Source: Owenia fusiformis (taxonomy: Eukaryota > Annelida > Polychaeta > Sabellida > Oweniidae). From it: a DNA stretch of 64,000 nt. The notes under the pieces were generated by a model. It did not search any database, was not told where the DNA came from, and was given only the letters and a program-made list of their open reading frames with translations. Both the position numbers and the translations under genes were made by a program. Shown piece by piece: positions 24,566-37,116 of the stretch. How positions within the stretch are numbered: the first letter of the stretch is position 1; the number at the start of each line of letters is the position of its first letter. Location: NCBI GenBank assembly GCA_903813345.2, contig CAIIXF020000003.1:10244931-10308930 (forward strand). Reading direction: 5' to 3'.

Positions 24566-26915
24566 TTAGATTATTTTAGTTGTCTTTAGATATGTCATTA
24601 ATAAATGTCTCATATCTCTGTTTTGTGTTTCATTTAGTGCTTTATGAAAGCCTGTCAAAATCTTTAAGTCAATATTTGGCTTGGGTCCTTCAATCCCTAG
24701 TAATTTTACTTCAGCCTTATGGAGCATTAGTTCCCGTTCAGCGTAGAACTTCTTACAATCGAAAATGTAGTGTTGAACTGTCTCTGCACATTTGCAGTGC
24801 TCACATTGGTTTGAAATGTCGGTCTGTATCTTAGACAAATGATTGTTTAGCTTGGAGTGTCCAGTAATCAGTTGATTTATCTTACAAAAGTAAGACCGAT
24901 TTTGTTCATTCAGATTATTTTGGACTCCTACAGTTTCAATAATTTCTTGTATGTGTTTGACTTTTGTCGAGTTATCATATAGAGTCTGCCACTTGTTCAG
25001 GGCAGTTTTCTTAATAGATCTATAAACTTCCTCTTTGCTTTGTTTAACAGAGGATTGGGGCAGTGTCGCTGCTTCCGCTGCTGCTTCCTTGGCATATGTA
25101 TCGGCTAATTCATTGCCGTGAATTCCTAAGTGGCTTGGGACCCAGTAGTAGGTTAAAACATTGCCGCCCTCGCTCAATCTGTAAACCAGAAACCTGGAAT
25201 TTTCAATGCATTTAATTTCAGACCTTGGTTTATTGCTACTGAAAGTGCTAAGAAGGGCTGGTTGACAGTCACCAAAGATGTGAATATCGTGGTTGTTAAT
25301 AGATATAGAGATATTTCCCCACAAAAATTATTGCTTCTGACACTGATTGCTTTTTTCAAGCAAACAGGGTCAGACTTGGTCCCGGCAAGAAATATAATCG
25401 CGCTTGACCCTGTTGGTCCTGGATTTGATAGAGTGGACCCGTCAGTGAATACAATCACAGATTTATTGCTCAGATTGTTGATTTTATCTTTGATGATTTT
25501 ACACTGCTCAGCTTTACTCACCCCTATTGTTTTGCTACAGGTACCTTCGAAAATGTTAAGCTGGTAGGGTGGAAATTCTAGACTTGTTTTGTATTCTTTT
25601 TCGACTTCTGCATTCTTGCCTGTGCTGTTAAACTCTCTTATTCTTGAGTTTAAAATGCTGAAAGTTGATGGTTTTCTTTCTATATAGGTTTGATTACTCT
25701 TTTCCAATTGTTGAATGTTTTTGCGAGTGGGTCATTATCATTTTTACATAGAACTCTAGTGAATTCTTGACTTTGTCGTGTTCTGATATGTATGTCCATA
25801 GGTTGGCAATTAGTTATGACGTCAAGAGCATCTGAACTTGTGTACATACATCCTGATGCCTTTATCAAGGCTAGTCTTTGTACTTTCTGAAATTGTTGTG
25901 TGGCTTCTTTATGAACGCAAGCTAGAAGTGCACATCCATATAAGTATACGAAAGCAGATTGTGTGCAACCAGAGCTTACACTTGTGAAGTCAGAAATTCT
26001 TTTAAGTGCTGTGAAGCCCTTCTTTGTTCTGTCTTCAATATGTAGATCAAAATCTAATTTGTCGTCAATTATTATTCCAAGCACTTTAGTAGATTTGACG
26101 ATGTTAATTTCCCCTTTTTCCAGTTTAATGGAAGAAGGTACTGCTGTCTGAATTCTAGGTGGAGAAAATACAAGTGCTTTGGTTTTGCTTGGTGCAAAAC
26201 TCATATTCCATTTGGTACACCATGTTTGTATGGTTGCTAGGTCTTCTTGAATTGACTTAATTGCTATGTCCAGATCCTTGTTGCTGGTCCATATGATAAT
26301 ATCATCTGCGTATTCTCCGTAGCTTGCCTTTATGTTGGTGAGGGCGTCTGCAGTGTACGTGTTACAGAGCTGCGGGCTAATTACGGCCCCCTGAGGGATA
26401 CCAATGGAGGACTTTCTAAGAGGAGTTGTATATTTGTTAACAGTGATTGAGTACTGCCTCTTCAAAAGGTATTCTGCTATGTAGCATAGAGTTCTACTCC
26501 TGAGTCCTTTGTTGATAAGTTTGTATAGCAGCCCCTCTCTCCAGATCCTTTCGAAACAAGACTCGTAATCTATAGTGATCGCAACAGTGTGTTGGTTCTC
26601 ATTCCATCCTTGTTGGACCTCCTGTGTAAATCTTAGAATTATTTGTTGGCAGCTGTGTTGTTCTAAGTACGCTTCCTGAAAAGGAGACAACAAATCTAAT
26701 TTAAGTGCAATCCAGGAGTATCTATATGCTATAATTTTTTCGTAGAGCTTTCCTAAAATAGATTCAAGGGTTATTGGTCTATAGGAAGTTGACTTGTTGT
26801 ATGTTGGTTTACTGGGCTTGGGGATCATATGTTTTGGATCTATGGTATATTCAATTGGTATTTCCGCTGATTTCCAGATTTTTTGGTACAATATTAAAAG
26901 GGCATCTATAATTAC
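24566..26915 (-). pseudogene. Non-LTR retrotransposon RT and RNase H (3' part)
   Basis: Reading leftwards from 26915: the RT block with 'YRPITLESILGKLYEKII', motif A 'VAITIDYESCFERIW', 'IGIPQGAVISPQLCN', and catalytic YADDIIIW. The frame ends at about 25680. An overlapping frame gives RNase H: VIVFTDGSTLSNPGPTGSSA (first Asp), 'IFGDCQPALL', then VPSHLGIHGNELADTYAKEA (His/Asp). A C-terminal cysteine/His segment, CEHCKCAETVQHYIFDC, follows. A frameshift near 25310 separates the two RNase H halves, so it is dead. Having RNase H places it with I/Outcast/R1/LOA-like groups rather than CR1/RTE. The upstream part resumes at 28758-29118 after an insertion. Confidence 0.9.
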
Positions 26916-28757
26916 CAGGCCCGTAAGACGCTTTTCTCCAAGGGGGGGGGGTGCGGTTTTCAGCTTTCTAAAGAGAAAACATGTATTAAATTGTCAATTT
27001 TTTTGCCGCGTAAATCAAATCGCGTAAGTCAGAGGGGGTGGCTCAGTTACTCCCTATATTGTTTTGGAATTAACAAATGCAACTTCCAAACGTTCCAATT
27101 GTTTTGTGGGGGTCATGGGCGTAGCGCCTATTACGCAAAATACGCACAGGCGTACCAAATGAATTTGAAAACAATTAAAAATGTGTTAAAATGCATTAAT
27201 TTATTTGCGAATTTATTGATGCTTCCTTTCGTATCTGTATGTTAACCATTGTCAACATTTAAAGTTGATAAAAACGCTTAGATTCCATCAAATAACATCC
27301 TTGAAAAAAAATTTGCTGGGACCCCTCGTGATGCGCGGCCTTCGGCCAAGCATTCAGGCATCCCCGAGTGTGCGTACCAAGTCAAAATATAGCCCTACGC
27401 CCATGGGGGTGTAAGGAGTGGTCCACTCCCCCTGGAAAATTTTACAGTTTCGAGATGCTATTGGGTGCTTTCTGGGTACTTTCAAAGTGTAAGTTTCCAA
27501 GCAGTACGCCACCACCATGGCAATAAGAGTTGAGTGAATAAAAAACCGAGCATTCAGGGGGGTCTGGGTCTGGTTCTCCCCCAGGAAAATTTTGAAATTT
27601 GGTTGTATTTGGAGCGAATTTGCAACCATCTGGTACGCCTGTGCGTTATGAATCAATAAGAAAAATGTGTATTTTTTTCAAATTCTTTTGGGGGTGTCAA
27701 AGTGGATGAGAGGGTGAAGTAGGGTGTGGTGCCAGTAGGGGAGCAAGGGGTTGTCCCCGAGAAACATTGACCATATCAAGGTGCTATTTGATGATGTCTG
27801 GGCACTTAAAAAATGTCTGAGACAATACATGAAATTCAGAATATTTTCTTTTGTTTTGTGGGGGATGTGAGGGGTGGCTAACTCTCCTAGAAAATTTTAC
27901 AATTTAAAGATGATATTTGGTGCTTCTGGGCAGAGGGGGAGGTGGGGCTGGGGTGCCACAGGGGGAGCAAGTGTTTGTCCCCCATATCAAAATTTACAAT
28001 ATCAAAGTGCTATTCGATGAAGTTTGGGCACTTTAAAAGTGTCTGTGCCTAAAAGTGGGGGGGGGGTGTTAAGGGGGGGGGGCTGCCAGAGGGGGAGGTG
28101 GAGTGGGGATGCCAGAGGGAGAGTAAGTGTTAGTCTTCCAGAATCATTAAATTTATCAAGGAGCTATTTGATGATGTCTGGGCAATTTAAAAGTGTCTGA
28201 GACAATACATAAAACAAATTCAGAACTTTTCCATTGTTTTGTTTGGGGTGTGAGGGGTGGCCCACTCCCCCTAGAAAATTTTACAATTTTACAACGCTAT
28301 TTGGTGCTTTCTGGGCACTTTCAAAGTGTATGAGTCGCAATTAAAGAATTTGAGAAAATCACAATTTTTTTCGGTGGGGGGGGGTCAAGGGTGGGGGGGG
28401 GGCGCCAGAGGGGGGGTCTATGCAAGTGCAAGATGCAAGAGCCCCCAGAAACACTAACTATATCGAGGAGCTATTTGATGATGTCTGGGCACTTTAAAAG
28501 TGTCTGAGACAAAACACTAAAATAAATTTAGAACTTTTCCAATTGTTTTGTGGGGGATGTGAGGGGTGGCCAATACCCCTAGAAAATTTTACTATTTTAA
28601 GATGCTATTTGGTACTTTCTGGGTACTTTCAAAGTGTATGAGTCAATGAAAAAAAATTACAAATTGTTTTCAAATTTTTTTTTCAAATTTATTTTGGGGT
28701 GTGACAAAGGGGGGTGCGGTCGCACCCATCGCACCCCCCCCCCATCTGACGGCCCTG
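26916..28757. mobile_element. 1.84-kb DNA element inserted in the RT gene, 5-bp TSD
   Basis: The element begins CAGGCCCGTAAGACG and ends as an imperfect inverse (CATCTGACGGCCCTG). ATTAC is duplicated at 26911-26915 and 28758-28762. Removing the element and one ATTAC restores an uninterrupted RT frame across the junction, which confirms the boundaries. The inside has G-tracts and at least four diverged copies of a unit containing 'gaggggtgg..actcccc', 'agaaaattttac' and 'gctatttggtgctttctggg'. No transposase was seen. A short relative lies at 49751-49894. CAGGG-type ends with a 5-bp duplication suggest a hAT-like group (inference). Confidence 0.9.
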
Positions 28758-29118
28758 ATTACATCCCCTCCCTTTTGAATAAGTATGTATTGCACCTTTT
28801 CCCTGGGGCTAGGGGCAGATTGGCTTTTTGCCTCTTTTACTGCCTTACAAATTTCATTCTTTGTGATGTTTTCAGCCCCGATATCTGATTTTTCGTCATA
28901 AAATTCCCTTTGAATTCTCATTTTTTCATTGTTGATGAATTCTTTGACAAAGTTTTGCACCTGATTATACCATTCTTTATTGCTATTTTGTACATCAAGG
29001 CATTCCTTGCCATAGTGTTTCAACATTTCGTTGGCTATCTCTTCATCTGAGAAAGCTATAGATTCACTGTATAGGATATTGTTACAGACATTTACATTAA
29101 AATATCTAGAAACTAGAC
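28758..29118 (-). pseudogene. Non-LTR retrotransposon, 5' part of the split element
   Basis: This minus-strand frame, ending at the insertion at 28757, encodes the region just before the RT: 'SDEEIANEMLKHYGKEC...', 'ITKNEICKAVKEAKSQSAPS' and 'ILIQKGGDVI'. The motif order matches the start of RT domain 0/1 in I-like elements. Upstream of about 29118 the similarity stops, so the element is 5'-truncated and lacks its endonuclease. It ends only about 180 bp before the conserved upstream block of gene A. Confidence 0.85.
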
Positions 29119-29302
29119 TCGATCTTTCTCAAACGATGAAAAACATCAGTTTGCTCAAATGTCATCTCCCTTGTGTTGTACCATACCCCGCGCATTCGCA
29201 TTTAACTGTCACGCTCAATTTAGTTCAGTCCATGTCGTTATACATTCCGATTGGTTATTTCTAAATCTATTTTAAGCGACTTAAACGCATAATGCGAATA
29301 GT

Positions 29303-29413
29303 ACGATTTGTGTTGCTCTGTATAGTATAATACTTCGAAGGTACAGTAGTATTGATTTGGCCCATGTGCTCTCTGTAAATAATTTTAGTATAATATTTTT
29401 GACTGTCTAAGTT
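29303..29413 (+). promoter_or_regulatory. Conserved upstream block of gene A
   Basis: The ~110 bp before the ATG align with 56905-57021 before gene B. Shared words include gttcgatttgt/gtacgatttgt, 'aatacttcgaagg-acag' (with a TTCGAA palindrome) and 'atatttttgactgt-taa'. Introns of the pair diverge much more, so this is a probable core promoter and 5' UTR. Confidence 0.6.
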
Positions 29414-32400
29414 ATGGCTATTCTGACTACAACACGACTTCCGAACTATGCAAAGGCTTTTGCGGTGTGCATAGTTTTGATCATGTGTTTGATGTTCGTA
29501 TACTTCAGAGGGTTACTAGCAGAACAAGAATCGAAGGTACGTTAGTATAGTCCATTCAAATGTTTTATTTTCGACAATAAAACCTAAAAAGGGATCAAAA
29601 TACCACAGTGCTGTAAAATAAGGAAAATATATGAGCCTGGCCATAGGAAACCCGGTCTTATCACAAAAATTAGAATTGTGCTACAGAGCCAAAAATGTGC
29701 CCAAGATTAAGAGGAAAATGTGCTCAATTCAAAACCGGCATGGCTCATATTGATATTGCACACGAAATTAATGACGTTCGTATATTTTAGATTAGTTAAT
29801 TGTATGTCCAATAAACCCGAGGCCTCTTGTAATTTAGAGAGTTTCAGCAAAATAATATGTACTTTTGATTAACTTTAAAGACATGTTAAGGACAGGGTGC
29901 ATGTTGGGAAATTTTCTGCATTCCTCAATTGAGTCACATGTTATTTTTCAAACAAGAATAACTCCTTCCCCACATTGTCTACATCTTCCAAGTTTGCACA
30001 AAGAGTGCACTTATGTGCCTAGAAAAGCCTTGTGAGAAGGTTTGCTTTGTAAAATGTATAAAAATGAGAAAATTCAGTGAAAAAAAATTCTGAAAATTTC
30101 AGTGTGCAAGTTTAGCATTGTTTTCCCATTGATCATTTGAGTTCTCATGTCAATAAATGGAAATAAAAATGATAGAGTAGTTTATTTTATTGTAAAAATC
30201 AAAAATAAAACAGGGTTTGGTCAGGAAGGGAACAGGTGAAATCCTTGGGATATATGAATTAATTAATTTTAAGTTAGAAACATATTCATGTTTCTACAAT
30301 TTAGGGTAACCCTGTGTATTATTCTACTGTGCATGGTTATACCCGTGCAAAATATTACAAAATGTTATTTACTTATTATAATAATGCAATGTGACAATAT
30401 CAGTTTTATCTTCAAATTTGTATATAATACTTTGCCTGTAAGGTTGGGCAAGCCATCTATTACGTTGATAGTATAAGATGTTGATTTTGCAAAGCAGTAC
30501 CAGTATATGTACAGTAACATATATGTAAGGGAAAAAAATGTAGTCCAGTATGTAGTAAAGAAAGGAGTATTTTGGTCAACTCAATACATGATCTGATAAA
30601 CACTACATAAAGTGTTTTCTATGCAATGATTATATACAGGCTGCTTATTCATTGTTACTGCGAATTTCAAAAGCTTCCAAATTGTGTGGAATAGAGCATG
30701 CAATGTTTTTCAGTTTCAAGCAGGTTTTAGTACATGCTGACCAATTGTATTTTCAGACTTATTCATTTCATGATTATGTAATACAGACCTACTTATCTGC
30801 TTAACATGTCTTTAACGCTACCTGAAAGAATTCCAGCTATGTTTATCCATGGGCTTTCAAGAAATCTCTTGAGCTCATGGTTAATCGTATTGAAAATACC
30901 GGGTGAAAATAATATAGAGAAGCATCCAAATATAAGATGCCACACACTGTATTAGCTAAACTAAAAGCAATCCAAGATAAACAAATGTCATTTATGTACA
31001 ATAGGAATATATATTTTCCATTTATTATTGGACAGTGATCTTTTGATTTCTTAGTTTTTAGGTTTTACTGACGCAAAAAAACAATGAAATGGGCTGTACA
31101 GCTCTGTTGTCTTATGACTTATGATTCTTTATTTTTAGGTTTAGGGGCGCGGGGTAGTTATCAGAAAATTACACCAAATAGGATTTGAAAAAATATGTGG
31201 ATTTTAACCTTCAATCAGTTTTACTACTCCCATATATTATTTACATGAGCAGGACCACAATGGTCATGGTCAAAATGACCCTTTACCATGCTGAAATAAC
31301 CTTTTCAGCCCTCTGAAATAGTGACTGAAAAAGTTGAAAGTTTCATTTTATAAAGCATTTCCGAAAGGTCACTGGAAAGAATATTTTGAAATGCTGATTC
31401 AACGTGCAAAAATTGGTGAAAATGTTTAAATTCTCCCCTATAATAAGAATGGTAACCATTCTTATCGAAAAATAATACATTATTGTAAAAATCTTTAGTT
31501 TTCCTGAAATAAAGTGTGCACTTTGGGGATTTTTGGAAAATAAACATGAAAAGGAATGACATAAGCCAAAAATATTATAAAAATTAAACATTTTATTTTG
31601 TTAGGCTGCTCGCTAGATCTGATTCTATCTTTAAGAAAACAACATATTGAATGGACTTTGCAATAGATCAATGAATAATAGAATTTGTTATCGTGAAACA
31701 CAATTTTGACATTATGGACAACTTAAAAACCAAAATAAAAAATATTAGATTAGTATTTAGGAAACATTTGTCAAACGTAATGATATACCTTAAGAAAAAA
31801 TATAGGAGTTTGTAAATTGTTGCCTTTAAATTTATTATAGGTCAAAACGAGAGATCAACAATTTGAACAAGAAAACATTAAGGTTAAATCTGTGGACAAA
31901 GAAGTATGGCTGCCACAGACAACTTTAGAATTACTTGGAAAACTTACCCATTTGAAAGACGTTTATAATTACACAGATGCTGATGTGAAGCACATTACTG
32001 AAACACTTAAATTTGCAGTAGATGAGATGTCTGGTTTTATGAGAAAATCTGGAAGACCATATTTTCAACATTGTGTAGGTAGGTCACTAAGTGTAGCAAT
32101 CTTTTGGGATATTCATTGGATGTACCAATGCCATCTAAAATTACATTATTTTGTAGATTTGAATAGGGTTTTCAGTTCAGGTATATAACTCACCGATTTC
32201 TTCGATTTCAATCTTTATAAAGTTTCATATATAACGTTTTGACACCACGTTGACTTATAGTGTACTCTTACCTAATATTACCAAAGTGTGAAATGTGAAA
32301 CATTTTTTAATTTCAAAAAAGTGATTTTGAAGAACTTTTAGTTCGAAAAATTGTAAATTTATTTTAGTCCACCTTTAAAAGGCCACTAAGTTTGAAAAAC

Positions 32401-35400
32401 TTTTTGATTTGCTAAAGCATTGAAGTGGCACATTATATTATGACATAATACTATTGTAAGTGTGTGTCCTTTGTTCAGCCTTTGCATTGGTGTTAAAAAA
32501 TAAAATATTTTTTAACTGTATAGTAGGATATTTGATGATTACAAAATTCTTTTTTTTAAAATGGCGAGAAATTTAAATAATTGAGAAATGAAAAGCTGAC
32601 AACTTTTTTCGAATTTTTTTTTAAAATCTCTAAAAAACTTTTCAAATCATGACAAATTTAAAAGTAAATGAATGATGAAACCATTCTTTCAAACTTAACA
32701 TCGGTACCAAGAATCCACAAAAATCATGGAGATTCTGGTTAAATAATGTACTACTCTTTTAACTAATTCAAGCTGACTTTTTTGCCCTGGGAGGTCACCT
32801 TTTGAAAAAATCCAGGGAAGGGTCACTTTGAAAATTATAACCAAAAATCAATTGATAGTGCTCATATGGTGCTAATGTATCTTGGTTTATATCATTTGGT
32901 TTATTAAAGGTATGGCTGGCTGTTTACTTGATATCGGAGCACCACTTGATCATGCGCTGTCGGGTCTTCTTCACTCCATTTATGTATTATGTATGTGCTG
33001 TCATTGGTTTATTTAAGGTATGGCAGGTTGTTTGCTTGATATTGGAGCACCGCTTGATCATGCGCTGTCATGTCTTCCCCACTCCATTTATGTATTATGT
33101 ATGTGCTGTCATTGGTTAATTTAAGGCATGGCAGGTTGTTTACTTGATATTGGAGCACCGCTTAATCATGCGCTGTCAGGTCTTCTCCACTCCATTTATG
33201 TATTATGTATGTGCTGTCATTGGTTTATTAAAGGTATGGCAGGTTGTTTACTTGATATTGGAGCACCGCTTGATCATGCGCTGTCAGGTCTTCTCCACTC
33301 CATTTATGTATTATGTATGTGCTGTCATTGGTTTATTAAAGGTATGGCAGGTTGTTTACTTGATATTGGAGCACCGCTTAATCATGCGCTATCAGGTCTT
33401 CTTCACTCCATTTATGTATTATGTATGTGCTGTCATTGGTTTATTTAAGGTATGGCACGTTGTTTACTTGATATTGGAGCACCGCTTAATCATGCGCTAT
33501 CAGGTCTTCTTCACTCCATTTATGTATTATGTATGTGCTGTCATTGGTTTATTTAAGGTATGGCAGGTTGTTTACTTGATATTGGAGCACCGCTTAATCA
33601 TGCGCTATCAGGTCTTCTTCACTCCATTTATGTATTATGAATGTGCTGTCATTGGTTTATTTAAGGTATGGCAGGTTGTTTTCTTGATATTGGAGCACCG
33701 CTTGATCATGCGCTGTCATGTCTTCTCCACTCCATTTATGTATTATGTAAGTGCTGTCATTGGTTTATTTAAGGTATGGCAGGTTGTTTACTTGATATTG
33801 GAGCACCGCTCAATCATGCACTTTCAGGTCTTCTCCACTCCATTTATGTATTATGTATGTGCTGTCATTGGTTTATTTAAGGCATGGCAGGCTGTTTACT
33901 TGATATTGGAGTACCGCTTGATCATGCGCTGTCATGTCTTCTCCACTCCATTTATGTATAATGTATGTGCTGTCATTGGTTTATTTAAGGTATGGCAGGT
34001 TGTTTACTTGATATTGGAGCACCGCTTGATCATGCGCTGTCAGGTCTTCTCCACTCCATTTATGTATTTGGTGCACAGGCACAGGTCAGTACATCCCCCG
34101 CCATCATTCTGATATTTTATTGTTTAGAAATTGATGATTCCAAAAGGACTTTCAGTTGCAAAACTTTTTAAACTACATTTCTGCCATTTTTATATGGCAA
34201 AAAACCTAGGCGTTTTTCAATAACGTAACAGTTGTTATTCAAATAGCATTGTATAAACTGTGCGTTTGTTCACAAACAGGGTGGGCCACAAACGTACATC
34301 TTTTCATCATAAAAAGGGTTATAACAAAATAAAATATGTAGAATGTTTATGGCCCATCTCATTTATGCAGACGCAACTAAACATCATCAAACTATCGTAT
34401 AAACTTTCAAATATCATGATATAATGTTTAAAACTCAATCATTTTAAATTGATTAAGTTTTAAACATTTCATGATATGATGTTATCATTACTCTTCAGGC
34501 TGTTACAAATGCTGATGACGTTTGTGTATTACGCAAAAAAGTTATAGAAGTCGTTGGTCTTGAAACGGAATACTATGTATGGGGCTACACTGTCTATCCG
34601 CGAGGAAATCTCGATGACAGCGCTGTGCAGATTGCAAGAGAAGCTTTAGATAAAGGACTATATGAAACTACAAAAATGGGTCCAAAATTGAAAGATGCTG
34701 TGTTGGGTCATTTCTGTAATGAGCTCGACGAATTCCACCAACTTGATCAAGTGTAAGTTTTTATTCGAGAATGGAAGTCATGCCACAACTTTGACAAAAT
34801 AAAATCATTGCATCAAATGAAATTATGTCTTCAATGGAATGTAGAACTATTGGACCTATTATAGATGTCTCTTAAACATTTGTCCAATAAAAATCAAAGC
34901 CGGCTATATTGTCTTGTGGAAGTTATAGTTAGGTAAACTTAGTAAATCTATAGGATGTACATAAAGTGTATTTGCAAACACAATGTGAAGGTTGTAGGTA
35001 GTGTGACCGTCATTTTTAATATGCTTAAGCGAATCTAATTATTACGACGCAATGGGTGCACAAACAATGCGTTTTCATCATGATATAGTGAATCAAATAC
35101 ACATTAAAGGGAGGATCAGATTAAGCAAGTAAGCCGAACAAAAATCATTTTACTTTTCCAATACTTACTACTTGGGGCCATTTCAATACTACTAGTATCT
35201 CCCCCATCTGTGCACTCTGAATCCGTATTAACCTCGGCAAGTTATAACATATCAACTCTCAAACCCAGTTGAACAATTCACAGTATATACATGAATAAAC
35301 CATAATTTCAAGGTATGCATTGCAGCTCTTTACTCCATATAATATATCATTACATATTGAATCTATTTTTACAGGTACTCGGGGAATCGCAAACGAAGTC

Positions 35401-35729
35401 CAGCTTTTAGGGAAAATGCTACGCATATCTTAAACAAATTAGGCTACCCCGATCTTGCAGATAAACTACTTACCTTGTATTCGAAACAAGATCAAATAGA
35501 CATTCCTAATACAGAAACTGATAAACAGCATACGAAGACAGTTAGGGAGTTTTCACAACATTTACACCAAGCGTTTGGTTCAGATCCAAAATATGGTGCC
35601 AGACCAAGAAAGTTTCATAGAATTTTGAATTTTGACAAAGTTGCTGTACATGAGGTTATGGAGAACTTTGATAAGCATTATGCAGAGGTGGAGAACTTGT
35701 GTCCAGATATACCTCTGTATAAACCTTAA
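29414..35729 (+). CDS. Gene A: signal-anchored protein of unknown function (HD/DUF6817-like core?)
   Basis: Five exons read by eye: 29414-29536, 31841-32078, 33990-34084, 34499-34752 and 35375-35729 (354 residues), with phases 0, 1, 0, 2. Exon 1 gives a short N-terminus and one hydrophobic helix (AFAVCIVLIMCLMFVYF), a probable type II signal anchor. Exon 2 contains 'WLPQTTLELLGKLTHLKDVY' and ends 'RPYFQHC'. Exon 3 reads GMAGCLLDIGAPLDHALSGL then 'LHSIYVFGAQAQ'. Exon 4 has 'VLRKKVIEVVGLETEYYVWG'; exon 5 is polar and ends 'LCPDIPLYKP'. The His-x(n)-GAP-x(n)-GLLHSIY pattern recalls DUF6817/HD-superfamily proteins; this is a hypothesis and the enzymatic role is unknown. Gene B matches it exon by exon. 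The intron before exon 3 is packed with ten extra copies of exon 3's beginning. All donors and acceptors are GT/AG. Confidence 0.8.
31561..31700 (-). mobile_element. Short retrotransposon 3'-end fragment in intron 1 of gene A
   Basis: The words 'ttgttaggctgctcgc-agatctgat' recur at 50480-50510, where they are the end of a CR1/L2-like ORF on the same strand. Here only the last residues (DRIRSSEQPNKI) survive. It is a small solo fragment. Confidence 0.55.
32909..33989 (+). repeat. Ten extra tandem copies of the exon 3 start, 108-bp unit
   Basis: Units start near 32909, 33016, 33125, 33233, 33341, 33449, 33557, 33665, 33773 and 33881. The eleventh, at 33990, is the true exon 3. Each unit carries an acceptor-like tttatt(t)aag, about 80 bp of exon 3 (GMAGCLLDIGAPLDHALSGL and 'LHSIYV'), then about 27 bp of intron-like sequence. 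Only the last has the VFGAQAQ end and its donor. Because 108 is divisible by three, long frames run through the array. In most units the exon frame meets a TAA; in units with 'ttattaaagg' it stays open across the junction. Confidence 0.95.
34409..34483. repeat. Hairpin-forming inverted repeat in intron 3 of gene A
   Basis: The arms 'atatcatgatataatgttta' and its near-inverse (about 34460-34483) flank a short AT loop just before the exon 4 acceptor. It could form a stem of about 30 bp close to the splice site. Confidence 0.6.
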
Positions 35730-37116
35730 CTAGTGTGAAGCCCAGTGGCTAGTAGATGGCTAATTAGTGACATAATAATGTATTGGGGAAAGTTGATTGG
35801 CGTTATGCATGCCGAGGTAGAGACCATGTGTCGAGATATACAAAATTGTACCTCTGTATCACGGGATGTCATCGCCTGATTTGGTCAATGTTAGGGAGCA
35901 GGTCGTTTTTACAATAAATTTCAATATTTTCACACAAAATATTTTTTTACTGAAAAACTGCTCATTCGCAGAGAAAATGTACTAGCACATGCAATGACAA
36001 TGTCAATCACGCTTCTGTACGAAATTCGGCGGAAGTCTTTTATAATCTAATACGAAGTTACTAAAAAAGGCGCGAACGCCCTACACTCAAAATGATCGTT
36101 TTTCCATTATAACTTTTTAACGTAATTTAACGAAGGCTTCTAATTATTATCCAAGATAGTCTAAATACCGATTAAAATATTTCTTACTTCAAACAGATAC
36201 GCCGTCTTTTATTCAATTTTTTAAAAAATAATAAAAAATAACTCTTGTCAATGTTAGGGAGCAGTCAATGTTAGGGAGCAAAATGATTTTATCAGAATAT
36301 TAAAAATGTAGCAAATGGCCATTTAAAATATGTATGGCATTTATAAACTAAACAATATTGTTTGAATGATTATTTTAAACCCCTTGCCTTAACAAAATTT
36401 AACAAAATCGATAAAAAAAATTGTTTTGCATTTTTGTTATCTTCAGAAAATGGACTCTCAAAGATTTTTGACGAAGGAAAGTTAATTATTATCATGGATA
36501 ATCTCAGTACATATTGAAATATTTCTTACTTCAAACAGGTACACCTTTCTTTAATTTTTTTTAAATAATAAAAAATAAGTATGATCAATGTGGCGGAGCA
36601 AACAATGCAGTGGGGCGAAATGGTTTTATCAGAATATCAGAGTAATTGGCCTTTACAAACATGTATGTCATTTATAAACTAGACAAGATTGTATGATTGT
36701 TTTATACCCCTTGGTATAAACCTTACAAGCATACAGTATTGCTCAGCACAATATACACAATTTAACCAGATACAATAATTACATGACATCTCCCTTTATT
36801 CATGATATTGTATTTAAATAAATGAGCTCATCTTTGTATATAAATTATTGTTTTGAAATAGACCGGTAACACTTAAAGAAAGTCTAAAACTTTGTCCAAT
36901 CATATTTTAGAAATGTTAGAATAATAAAACATTTTGGGACTTCACACATTTTCAACCCAAATATAGACATAAATTGAGCTGATTGTCTTTCAAGTATAGC
37001 TCAGCAAGCAGCACAAAAATTGAATATTAGGAAAAAATACCGTCACTTCTCTTGAACAACTAAAAATTCTTTCCAAAGTGTTATTTTTTCACCAATTACT
37101 AATTTGCAAATTAATC

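Noticed and set aside
32909-34084. Regular repeats that at first sight resemble a CRISPR array
   Set aside because: The 108-bp units are uniform throughout with no variable spacers and are copies of an exon of gene A; the context is eukaryotic.
33144-34112. 322-codon frame (MILEHRLIMRCQVF repeats) across the array
   Set aside because: An alternate reading frame of the 108-bp unit; the frame matching exon 3 of genes A and B is a different one.
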